NCBI RefSeq assembly: GCF_038002225.1
Contig: NZ_JBBOCA010000001.1
Coordinates: 5,208,001-5,272,000 of the forward strand
From: Paenibacillus sp. FSL R7-0204
Lineage (GTDB): Bacteria > Bacillota > Bacilli > Paenibacillales > Paenibacillaceae
Direction of reading: 5' to 3'
DNA: 64,000 nt
Positions within the stretch are counted from its first letter, which is position 1. Each line of letters starts with the position of its first letter. The notes under the pieces were generated by a model. The model saw only the letters and a list, made by a program, of their open reading frames with translations. It searched no databases and had not been told where the DNA came from. Both the position numbers and the translations under genes were made by a program. Positions 26,817 to 34,195 of this stretch are shown piece after piece.

Positions 26817-27653
26817 TTAACGGCTTCTGTCTGCCTCAAAGCGAACCGCTTGTCCGCCTGACATGGGCATGGTGTACCACAGCTCTTGATGTACGAAGAA
26901 CAGTTGCCCGTCTGCCTTATGCACGCGGTCCGCACGCTCTCCATACATGCGCAGGCTCTCACCAGACTTCAGATCCAGCCTATAGATCGATCCGTCATTG
27001 CCCGCATTGCAGCAGTAGATGTAACCACCTTCGCTGATCATGCTGAGCGGAATCAGATCCGGGTAGGCTTCCTGCTCACCGGACAGCGGATCAAGCAGCG
27101 TCAAGGCATATCCGTTCGTCAAATCCGCATACAGGAGCCGCGCTCCGCAAGTTTGCAGATAAGCAGCGCCTCCCTCAGTCAGCCGGGCAGAGCGGTTACC
27201 CTCCAATGGACAACTGTAGATCCCTTGTGCGCAAGTATAATAGAGCTGTTCTCCCAAGATCGTATAGCACTGCACCACACTGTCCGTAAGGCGTTCGGGC
27301 TTGCGTCCATCCGGCAGACAGCGGTACAATCTTCCATCCTTTTCATTAATGTAAAACAGCCAGCCTGCTCTGAGCCTGATCTCACGGCAAGGCTCATGCA
27401 GCACCACCATAACCTCTTGCGTTCCCGTATCCACTCTAACCAGGGCATTGCCACGGCTCTGGTCACTGGCGAACAGCAACCCTCCCGCTTCATTCATGAA
27501 CCAGAGAATTCCCGGCAGCCTTTCAGCTCCTCCTTCATCCCGGTTCAGTATGTAAGTTCCGGGTTCCGGTTCCAGCGTCCCGCATAGATCCGTTATGTAG
27601 AACACACCCGGAGTCTGTAAGAGGAGTCCGCCGCCTGCAATATTATCATTCAT
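26817..27653 (-). CDS. Cytoplasmic beta-propeller-like protein (DUF5050-like)
   Basis: 278 residues from ATG 27653, with the ribosome-binding site AGGAGAGGAATG overlapping the upstream stop. No signal peptide or membrane segment is present. The chain is built of repeated ~40-residue units with the pattern G-x-LFY-I/N-x-x-D-G-x-LYR, such as GWLFYINEKDGRLYRC, GEQLYYTCAQGIYSCP and GYIYCCNAGNDGSIYRL. These are the blades of a small propeller, as in DUF5050 proteins. It lies between the YukD-like and EssC-like genes with a 4-bp gap to the former, so it is an integral member of the operon. A scaffold or substrate-adaptor role is inference; Cys content is high for a cytosolic protein. Confidence 0.7.
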   Translation of the reverse strand: MNDNIAGGGLLLQTPGVFYITDLCGTLEPEPGTYILNRDEGGAERLPGILWFMNEAGGLLFASDQSRGNALVRVDTGTQEVMVVLHEPCREIRLRAGWLFYINEKDGRLYRCLPDGRKPERLTDSVVQCYTILGEQLYYTCAQGIYSCPLEGNRSARLTEGGAAYLQTCGARLLYADLTNGYALTLLDPLSGEQEAYPDLIPLSMISEGGYIYCCNAGNDGSIYRLDLKSGESLRMYGERADRVHKADGQLFFVHQELWYTMPMSGGQAVRFEADRSR

Positions 27654-27657
27654 GCTG

Positions 27658-27894
27658 TCATTCCTCTCCTATCAGCGTCAGCAGCGCGCCGTGGCTGACA
27701 CCCTCTTCCTCAAGTGAACGTGCGCTCTCCAGAATACGGCCCAGCGGCTCTGCCTGCAGTCTCCTTCTCTGCGGCTTCTTCAGCGCAAGCGGCTCCTCCA
27801 GCATCTCCAGCAGTTCAGATACCGGGATTTCCGAGGGCAGCTTCAGATCGGCTTCCACCGTTCCTGCCTTCAGCGTAACCATCACATATTCCAT
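27658..27894 (-). CDS. YukD/EsaB-like ubiquitin-fold protein
   Basis: 78 residues, matching the length of B. subtilis YukD and S. aureus EsaB. The sequence has the beta-grasp pattern: MVTLKAGTVEADLKLPSE (two strands), helix SELLEMLEEPL, and a final strand-turn-strand GVSHGALLTLIGEE. YukD/EsaB proteins are conserved small components or regulators of firmicute type VII secretion. Its place between the pseudopilin-like genes and the EssC gene is the strongest link between the Tad-like and T7SS-like halves of this cluster. Confidence 0.8.
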   Translation of the reverse strand: MEYVMVTLKAGTVEADLKLPSEIPVSELLEMLEEPLALKKPQRRRLQAEPLGRILESARSLEEEGVSHGALLTLIGEE

Positions 27895-27915
27895 AAGAAT
27901 CCTATCCTCCGTTCC

Positions 27916-28404
27916 CTAGTTCTTCACAGAGAGTACGGTCATCCGCTCGCCTGTCATGACGAAATCCACATCCTGCCCGGCTTTCCGGGCCAGCCGTAAA
28001 TATCTGGTCTTGAACACATAAGGGACTTCCGCCAGGACATGCACTTCAGTGGTTTCCCGCCCATTCCATGCCTCAGGCTCATGTCTAAATTCAAGGGTTA
28101 CCTGTATCGCCTGCTGCTCCCCTGCGAAGGTTAGCTGACCTCCATCGTTGCTTGTAAGCCCGGCTTTCATCGCTGCACCGAACGCTTCAGCGAAATACTC
28201 CGCGAAACGTTCTTCATCCACCTCCGCATCTAGCCCCCGCAGCTTCTCATAGACCAGACTCCGGTCCTTGGCAGAACGCAGCGCGTTATTAAGCGCCGTA
28301 CTCAGCACAATCTGCTCGCGTGAAATATTGAACACTTCGGTCAGCGGTGCAATCAGGATGGACAGCATCACAGCGATCAGAATGGACACCGCGATTGTTC
28401 TCAA
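27916..28404 (-). CDS. Pseudopilin/TadE-like membrane protein
   Basis: 162 residues. The start is TTG 28404; no ATG or GTG is available nearby upstream in this frame, and a GGGGA lies 9 nt before. One N-terminal membrane segment (AVSILIAVMLSILIAPLTEV) is followed by a helical then beta-rich exterior domain, a layout like TadE/TadF minor pseudopilins. A classic G/XXXXE leader is not visible. It is co-transcribed with a similar 159-aa protein (28437-28916) and the small pilin-like peptide. Residues EFRHEPEAWNGRETTEVHVL resemble the beta-sheet edge of pseudopilins. Function assigned from layout and context. Confidence 0.6.
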   Translation of the reverse strand: MRTIAVSILIAVMLSILIAPLTEVFNISREQIVLSTALNNALRSAKDRSLVYEKLRGLDAEVDEERFAEYFAEAFGAAMKAGLTSNDGGQLTFAGEQQAIQVTLEFRHEPEAWNGRETTEVHVLAEVPYVFKTRYLRLARKAGQDVDFVMTGERMTVLSVKN

Positions 28405-28436
28405 GTCCTTCAGTCCCCGCTTCTCATCTCAGTGAG

Positions 28437-28916
28437 TTAATCGAAATAATAGTCCAGATCCTTATAATGCTTCAGCCCGACTGAGGTTAGCGAAAAAAAC
28501 ACGGGAATCTCCGTGCGGATCTCTTCCCCCCATAGCTTAACGCTCAGCGGATAAACTGCGCGTACCGTGACCGTCACGGGCTCTCCCCGCTGGCGGTAGG
28601 GCTTCTCCAATTCGGTCGCATTGGCATAGACCGTCTCGTCATCGTTCCCGACGGCCCTGCCCTTATCTTCATTAAAGGCTTCGACCTCGATCTGATCCGG
28701 ATGCTCCCGGTAGATCGGCCGCTCCTTCAGACGCTTCAGCGCATCATCATAATAGGATTGCTTGATGTAATTATCGCCGGCAGCAACCTGTGACAGGTTG
28801 AAGGTCTCGATGACCAGCGTCATGTACCATGGGAAGAAGAACACCAGATTGGTGAACACCATAATGCTGGCTGCCACCACAATCGCGACCAGAAAGGATT
28901 TTGCGACTCCCCGCAT
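28437..28916 (-). CDS. Pseudopilin/TadE-like membrane protein
   Basis: 159 residues from ATG 28916, 10 nt after a strong AAGGAGG. One N-terminal membrane helix (SFLVAIVVAASIMVFTNLVF) continues into an amphipathic helix and an exterior domain with VTVTVRAVYPLSVKLWG as beta-strands. The layout parallels its neighbour at 27916-28404, though I see little sequence identity, so the two may be paired minor subunits. No standard prepilin cleavage site is evident. It sits 21 bp after the small pilin-like gene in the Tad-like half of the operon. Confidence 0.6.
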   Translation of the reverse strand: MRGVAKSFLVAIVVAASIMVFTNLVFFFPWYMTLVIETFNLSQVAAGDNYIKQSYYDDALKRLKERPIYREHPDQIEVEAFNEDKGRAVGNDDETVYANATELEKPYRQRGEPVTVTVRAVYPLSVKLWGEEIRTEIPVFFSLTSVGLKHYKDLDYYFD

Positions 28917-28937
28917 AGCCGGTGTACCTCCTTCGGA

Positions 28938-29156
28938 TTACTGTGTGAATTTCTCAATCTGATTCATGAACAGTTTCCAAATATCACCGATCCAGGTTCC
29001 CAGATTGTCTTGCACAATTACGATAGCCGCACCGATTATGACAATTGCTGCTACAGTAATTGCAATCTGCTTCACCCCGATATCCCCGCGTTCTTCTGTC
29101 CAAAAGCTCTCTTGACTCTTCTTAGACTTAGCCACGTTCTGCGAATTCTTCTCCAT
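28938..29156 (-). CDS. Small pilin-like single-span protein
   Basis: 72 residues from ATG 29156, 9 nt after GGAGG; readings from further upstream overlap the TadC gene. A hydrophilic, Lys/Ser-rich N-terminal leader of about 27 residues ends in EERGDIGVKQI and runs into the membrane helix (AITVAAIVIIGAAIVIV), followed by a short helix DNLGTWIGDIWKLF. The placing of a Gly just ahead of the hydrophobic stretch resembles a Flp/TadE prepilin, although position +5 is Lys rather than Glu. The prepilin peptidase at 35735 could process it. It is the best candidate for the major fibre subunit of the Tad-like module; experimental support would be needed for that. Confidence 0.65.
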   Translation of the reverse strand: MEKNSQNVAKSKKSQESFWTEERGDIGVKQIAITVAAIVIIGAAIVIVQDNLGTWIGDIWKLFMNQIEKFTQ

Positions 29157-29181
29157 ATTATTCAACCTCCGAATGTAAAAT

Positions 29182-30063
29182 TTATTGAAACATTTGCAGT
29201 GAACCTCTGACCAGGAACAGATAATAAATGGCAATGTACACGAACAAGATGATAATGAGTATCCATTGGATTCGTGCATTGCTGCGCTCACGCTGCAGCA
29301 GTTCCTTCTCCAGCGCTTCCACCCGGAATTGATTGACCTCATTCTTGAGGTACACCATCTGGGAGACATTGTCATAGCCTCTAAGGCGGGTCTCCATGAT
29401 ATCGCAGAACTTGATCACATAACGCATAGGAACCCGTTTCTTAAGCTGCTTCAGCGCATATTCCTCGCCGTATTCAATATTGTCCAGCATCACACCCAGC
29501 TCTTCGGCCATATCCTGGCCCGCATGGGGAAGGTAATCACGAATCACATCCGCCAGATAGATATTGATGGATTTGGAGTACTGGTAGTAGACCATGCTGT
29601 AAAAGGCAGGGAAATCAAGCGAGATATTGCGGTTCTTCTTCTCGATCTGTTCTTCAAGGCTCTTCACCGGATAGATCCAGCCCAGCAGAATGAAGATGGC
29701 GGTCACACAGCCGAGCAGCCGGTTGGCACTGCCCAGCACAAGGGTCAGCAGCATTCCGCCCGAGGCATAGAGCAATTGATTCAACCGAATCTCCTCCGGC
29801 CGGACCAGCAGCTCCAGCCGGTCTATCATCTTGCGGAAGCGGATGCGGTCAGCTGTGCCCACAAAGCCTGTCATATATTTCAGGGCAAAGTTCTTTTTGT
29901 ACAATGCTACCCGCTGCTTCAGCTGCGTGCTTTTTCGTTCGTTCATGAACCGGCGTGCGCGCTTCTTCTTTCGTCCGCTGACCGGCTTCAGCATGGGCAG
30001 GAGAAACAGCTTAATCAAATACAGAATGGACGTTAAGGCACACACCTTGGCGATAAAGATCAT
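29182..30063 (-). CDS. tadC: TadC-like pilus assembly platform protein
   Basis: 293 residues with membrane helices at the N-terminus (IAKVCALTSILYLIKLFLLP), the middle (about 95-140) and the C-terminus (WILIIILFVYIAIYYLFLV). The central cytoplasmic part contains LDFPAFYSMVYYQYSKSINI, typical of the T2SSF fold of TadC. These proteins pair with TadB to form the inner-membrane platform that transmits the CpaF motor's movement to pilins. Its ATG overlaps the TadB stop (ATGA), indicating coupled translation and equal amounts. Confidence 0.8.
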   Translation of the reverse strand: MIFIAKVCALTSILYLIKLFLLPMLKPVSGRKKKRARRFMNERKSTQLKQRVALYKKNFALKYMTGFVGTADRIRFRKMIDRLELLVRPEEIRLNQLLYASGGMLLTLVLGSANRLLGCVTAIFILLGWIYPVKSLEEQIEKKNRNISLDFPAFYSMVYYQYSKSINIYLADVIRDYLPHAGQDMAEELGVMLDNIEYGEEYALKQLKKRVPMRYVIKFCDIMETRLRGYDNVSQMVYLKNEVNQFRVEALEKELLQRERSNARIQWILIIILFVYIAIYYLFLVRGSLQMFQ

Positions 30064-31043
30064 TTACGGTCACTTCCTCCCCCAAGGTTACCCTGGAGCG
30101 CCTGGGTACGGGCGAAGCTCAGACAGATCACACAGATCATCATGGTGTTAATCAGCTTCCCGGCCTGTGTGTACAGCATGAACTCGCGAAATCCGTCAAT
30201 GGACAGGGCGTAGATGAAGAACAGCAGTACGATGACGGTTTTCATCAGGAAATCACGGTTCATTTTGCGGAAAATCGTCTCCTTACGCGCATTGATCTCC
30301 CTCAGCACCGCATTCTCATCTACAATATCCAGGAAGATGTCGGCCATTCCCTTGCGTTCGTTATATTCAAACACAATCGCTTTCTTGGTAAAATCATCGA
30401 ACTTAGGACCGAGCTGGCGGTTCAGCAGGGTGATGGCCTGCCTGAAGCTGTATCCGTTATTCTCGCAGTTATCTATGAACTGCCGGAGATAGACCCGGAT
30501 GTTAGGGCTGATGTATTCATCACTCTCCATCACCTTCTTGATCGCGACCAGCACGCCGTCCCGTGCCAGCGGACAGATCAGATCCTCTGCGTCCATAATA
30601 TTTTCGATATCCTGGGCCCGTATAATCTTGGACTGCATCACGAACCAGGTCATCAGGCCGACAAAAATGGAGATGGTTACGACTACCGACAACGTTACGC
30701 TATTCATGAAGAACACAATGACCACGGCTACCAGCGCGAAAGAAATGCAGAGCAGAGAAGTGAAGCTCTCCAGGGTAACCGGGAGGTTGAAATCCAGAAT
30801 CAGTCCTTCCACCAGCCGATTGTATTTCGCGATCGGGCTCTCCTTCCGCTTGACGATACGCTCCCGCTTAATCCGGGCAACGTAACGCTTGGTATTGTAT
30901 TTACCAAGATGGTCAGCTACCGTATCCAGCAGATCTAACAGGCGGTGAAGAGAGCCCTCGAAGAAGCGGACCTGGAAGATCGTATTGAACAGCACGAAGG
31001 CCGCAGCGCCGAGCAGCAGACTAGTGAGTAAGTTCACATTCAT
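30060..31043 (-). CDS. tadB: TadB-like pilus assembly platform protein
   Basis: 327 residues from ATG 31043; a longer frame to 31226 only shadows the CpaF gene. An N-terminal membrane helix (NLLTSLLLGAAAFVLFNTIF) is followed by a central pair (about 100-155) and a C-terminal pair (FLMKTVIVLLFFIYALSIDG and onward). The cytoplasmic T2SSF-type region has RQLGPKFDDFTKKAIVFEYN. It overlaps the CpaF gene by 23 bp and TadC by 4 bp, so the three are translationally coupled, as in Tad loci of Gram-negative bacteria. Confidence 0.8.
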   Translation of the reverse strand: MNVNLLTSLLLGAAAFVLFNTIFQVRFFEGSLHRLLDLLDTVADHLGKYNTKRYVARIKRERIVKRKESPIAKYNRLVEGLILDFNLPVTLESFTSLLCISFALVAVVIVFFMNSVTLSVVVTISIFVGLMTWFVMQSKIIRAQDIENIMDAEDLICPLARDGVLVAIKKVMESDEYISPNIRVYLRQFIDNCENNGYSFRQAITLLNRQLGPKFDDFTKKAIVFEYNERKGMADIFLDIVDENAVLREINARKETIFRKMNRDFLMKTVIVLLFFIYALSIDGFREFMLYTQAGKLINTMMICVICLSFARTQALQGNLGGGSDRK

Positions 31044-32487
31044 CGAATGCATAACCCTCCGTTTCGTCCTCGAGGGGCTCCCGGGTGAGGAATTCAAACC
31101 GGCTGCGCTTAATGCCGGCCTTGAGCATAGATTCCTGGGCACGCAGGGATAGCTTGCCCACCCGCTTGTGCCGCCCGATAATTTGGACCACCCTTGTGCC
31201 GCCCGCCTCCTCCACCACATCATCATAGATGAACTTATAAATCGGATTGATCAGCGGCTTCAACCCTTCTGACCCCAGAATCTCAGATATCGAAGTGACC
31301 TTGCGGGTTCCGTCAGCCAGCTTCTCCTGGTAGATTACGAATTTGACTGCACTGCAGATGTTGCGCAAGGCAAGCTCAGCCGGTTCATTGGACACCATCA
31401 AATAGGCAGTCAGGAAGCGGTAGATCGCCTCCTCATCCCCTTCGGCATGAAGTGTGGTGAAGAAGTAATGCCCCGTCTGTGCCGCCCGCAGCGCAGTCGC
31501 GAATTCACCCGGGGTCCGCAGCTCGCCCGGTCCGATCCAATGCGGAGACTGCCGCATCGCATTAATCAGCAGGTTCTCCATCGTAGCCGGACTGGCATCA
31601 TCCTCTTCAGGCACGGATTCGTACTGCAGCACATCATTGATGATGGGGCCGAATTCTCCCCCTTCCCGGCGGTGCAGCCGCATCTCGGAAGGATTCTCAA
31701 TCGTTATGATCCGGGAGAGCGGATGAATCTGCTTCACTAACACCTCATTCAGCGTCGTTTTACCGCTGCCGGTTGGCCCTACAGTAATCCATGACTGATC
31801 TGCCTTGGGAATCAGAGAGAGCAGCCGAAACATATTGACAGAGAAGCTTTGTTCATGAATCATCATGGCGGGAGTAAGACTTTTTTTGCTGAATTTACGG
31901 ATGACAAAAGCAGGCAGCTCATAGGGCGAGATTTCCGCATGTGTGGCATTCACCCGGTACCCTTCCACCGTCCGGGCATTCACCATCGGAACCTTCGGTG
32001 TTAGGCGCATCTTGGACACTCCAATTAACTTCGATATGATACGCTCCATATGTTCGCGGTCTGTGAAATGCTGGTCCCAGCGCAGCGTTTTACCGCCGGT
32101 CTCCACGAAGATCTGTTCCGGCCCGTTGGCCCGGATCTCGTCAATTTGCGGGTCCTCCATGGCCTCGGTTATCGGGCCATAATGCGTGATTTCGTTAATC
32201 AGCGCATTCTTTAAAGACTGCAAACCGCCATACCCCTCCACACTAGGCTTCTGGGAATCGACGAACTCCATAATATACCCCTGGGTCATTTCCCGTTTGC
32301 GGATCGGGTCTCTCTCCCGGCGGAAGGCATTCGTTGCTGCCTTGCTAATGTATTTCTGGCATAATTCCAGCGCTTCCTCGAAGCTGATGGTGGTGTATTT
32401 ATTTTTGAGTGCATCCATATCTTCCTCTTGCGTGCTGTGGTGCGAGAACTTCTGCTGCATTTCACTTACTTTTGCCCGGGTTAGCAA
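31021..32487 (-). CDS. cpaF: CpaF/TadA-type secretion ATPase
   Basis: 488 residues starting at TTG 32487, 8 nt after AAGGAGG. The N-terminal part is a helical region, then the T2SS/T4SS ATPase core: Walker A TVGPTGSGKTT near residue 236, Asp-box-like and Walker B region with HWIGPGELRTPGEFATAL, and the His-box TGHYFFTTLHAEG. CpaF/TadA ATPases are hexameric motors that power Tad pilus assembly and, in Gram-positives, related competence or Flp-like fibres. Walker B is less canonical (GEL in place of GEVR). It lies 14 bp after a ParA-like gene and overlaps TadB. The gene shows that the locus has a second motor besides EssC. Confidence 0.88.
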   Translation of the reverse strand: MLTRAKVSEMQQKFSHHSTQEEDMDALKNKYTTISFEEALELCQKYISKAATNAFRRERDPIRKREMTQGYIMEFVDSQKPSVEGYGGLQSLKNALINEITHYGPITEAMEDPQIDEIRANGPEQIFVETGGKTLRWDQHFTDREHMERIISKLIGVSKMRLTPKVPMVNARTVEGYRVNATHAEISPYELPAFVIRKFSKKSLTPAMMIHEQSFSVNMFRLLSLIPKADQSWITVGPTGSGKTTLNEVLVKQIHPLSRIITIENPSEMRLHRREGGEFGPIINDVLQYESVPEEDDASPATMENLLINAMRQSPHWIGPGELRTPGEFATALRAAQTGHYFFTTLHAEGDEEAIYRFLTAYLMVSNEPAELALRNICSAVKFVIYQEKLADGTRKVTSISEILGSEGLKPLINPIYKFIYDDVVEEAGGTRVVQIIGRHKRVGKLSLRAQESMLKAGIKRSRFEFLTREPLEDETEGYAFDECELTH

Positions 32488-32501
32488 GGCTCAGGCCTCC
32501 T

Positions 32502-33329
32502 TCACTGATTAATAATGGAATCCCGCAAACGGTTCATTTCCTTCATGAATGCCTTATTTTGCAGCGGATGATCTTTAACATATAGCTTGCCGTCCTGGGT
32601 GTACGCCGTTGCGGCCTTCACGAAGGGCAGCGCTGCTGCGATCTGAAAGCCCATCTGCTTAAACACCTTATAGTCCAGCCCGATCTCATGCAGGTTCATC
32701 ATAATCACACTGGTGAACTTGGCTGTGCTGATGCCAATGGAAGCGGCAAAGTCCAGCAGCTTGGTCATATTGCCCGGCGCCTCGATCCGCTCGGCTGCTG
32801 TAAAATATCCGATATGGCAGTGCTTCATCGCCCCCGTGCAGAATTCGAGTGGAGGATTATATGGAATGTCCAGCAGGATAATATCGAACATTCCCTTAAG
32901 TGTGGCTAATACCTGTTCAATATGCGCGAAACCAAATTCGAAGTATTCCTCCAGCAGATCATAGGGACTGGGGGAGAGCAGATACAGGTTCTCTTCTGAA
33001 GTAGAAGCAATATCTTCACGCATATCCGCTTTATCGCTTTTGAGCACCCGGATCAGCCCTTTTCCTCTGGCGGGAGGGTCTACACCAAACAGATAGTAGA
33101 GGTTCGGATTGAACACTTTAAAATCCACGATGCAGGTGTTGAAGCCTTGCTGCGCCAGCAGATAGCCTAAATTGCCGATCAGCATGGCCTGATCTGTCCC
33201 TTCACAGGCCGGCAAGAAACCAATAACACTATAGATCAGCGGGCTGTCCCGAAACTCGGCTCCGACCAGCTCCTTGGAGGATATCTTGCGGAAGATGCTC
33301 TCCAGTTTTTTTACTTCTTTTCGATCCAT
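32502..33329 (-). CDS. ParA/MinD-fold protein with degenerate P-loop
   Basis: 275 residues. The fold of a SIMIBI ATPase is recognisable from GNLGYLLAQQGFNTCIVDFK (start of the switch region) and FDIILLDIPYNPPLEF. The expected Walker A (KGGVGKT-type) is replaced by LPACEGTDQAML, with no Lys, so ATP hydrolysis is unlikely. It may be a structural partner of the TadZ/CpaE-like protein or a positioning factor for the apparatus. The ATG at 33329 overlaps the end of the CpaB-like gene by 19 bp. Confidence 0.7.
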   Translation of the reverse strand: MDRKEVKKLESIFRKISSKELVGAEFRDSPLIYSVIGFLPACEGTDQAMLIGNLGYLLAQQGFNTCIVDFKVFNPNLYYLFGVDPPARGKGLIRVLKSDKADMREDIASTSEENLYLLSPSPYDLLEEYFEFGFAHIEQVLATLKGMFDIILLDIPYNPPLEFCTGAMKHCHIGYFTAAERIEAPGNMTKLLDFAASIGISTAKFTSVIMMNLHEIGLDYKVFKQMGFQIAAALPFVKAATAYTQDGKLYVKDHPLQNKAFMKEMNRLRDSIINQ

Positions 33330-34195
33330 GATTCCACCTCATTTTGCAGTGTAGGCAGCTCATCCATAATTACCGTGCTGCCGCTTCTGCTGAGCATCGT
33401 AATCAGAAAGCTTTTGCTGTCCAGGCTTTTGTATTTGGCATACTTGTTAATCTCCTCACCTGAGCCTTCCAGCAGCAGAGCCTTGGGCTGAATGCTCTTC
33501 AGGAAATCGTCGCTGCGCATAACCTCCTGCCGCTTGTCCTCGCTCAGCTTCAGCACTTCCTTGTATACCTCATAGATCGAATGACTGTTCGCGTTGAGCA
33601 TATCCTTGATGACGATACTGTCGAACAGAATCTCGGTCTTCGTAACGGAGGACTGTGAGGGGTTGAATACGGCATTGGGATTGCCTCCTGCACCGGAAGC
33701 TGCAGCTTCTTCCACATTGTAAGACACCCGGATACGGACACGGTCTCCCGGCATCAGAATGTCTCCGCCAGCCTCAAGGAAGTTGTAGGGCAGGGTGAGG
33801 ACTTCCTGCTTCTCACCCAGCTTATACAGCCATTCATTCTTGACCGGCTTCTCATCCAGCAGCTGATCCTCATACAGCACACTATTATCCCGAATATAAT
33901 ATTTCGTGAACTTGCCCAGTACTTCAGGGAGCTTGTCCGCCAGCACCATATCGGATGTATACTCTGTGCGGATAATGTTATAGGTCTCCACTTGCTTCTC
34001 TGTCAGCACCGTAAAGGCGGGCAGCCCTCCCTTTTCTGTGAGCCGCAGCACCTCTACCGTATCACGGGCATCCTGGCTGGCGTTGGTGATGACTATGTAT
34101 GAAACGACAATGACGATCAGACTGAACAGTACTGCAACTATTCGTTTCAACAGGTTCCGGTTGGGAGCCACATTTTTTACACCTCTGATATCCAT
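33311..34195 (-). CDS. cpaB: CpaB/RcpC-like SAF-domain protein
   Basis: 294 residues with one N-terminal membrane helix (AVLFSLIVIVVSYIVI) and an exterior region. A SAF-like segment appears in GLPAFTVLTEKQVETYNI and the loading loop PGDRVRIRVSYNV. SAF proteins of the CpaB/RcpC type sit outside the membrane in Flp pilus systems, where they guide pilin or bind wall components. No Gram-negative partner (secretin RcpA) is present, as expected for a single-membrane cell. It overlaps the ParA-like gene downstream by 19 bp and follows TadZ directly. Confidence 0.75.
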   Translation of the reverse strand: MDIRGVKNVAPNRNLLKRIVAVLFSLIVIVVSYIVITNASQDARDTVEVLRLTEKGGLPAFTVLTEKQVETYNIIRTEYTSDMVLADKLPEVLGKFTKYYIRDNSVLYEDQLLDEKPVKNEWLYKLGEKQEVLTLPYNFLEAGGDILMPGDRVRIRVSYNVEEAAASGAGGNPNAVFNPSQSSVTKTEILFDSIVIKDMLNANSHSIYEVYKEVLKLSEDKRQEVMRSDDFLKSIQPKALLLEGSGEEINKYAKYKSLDSKSFLITMLSRSGSTVIMDELPTLQNEVESWIEKK

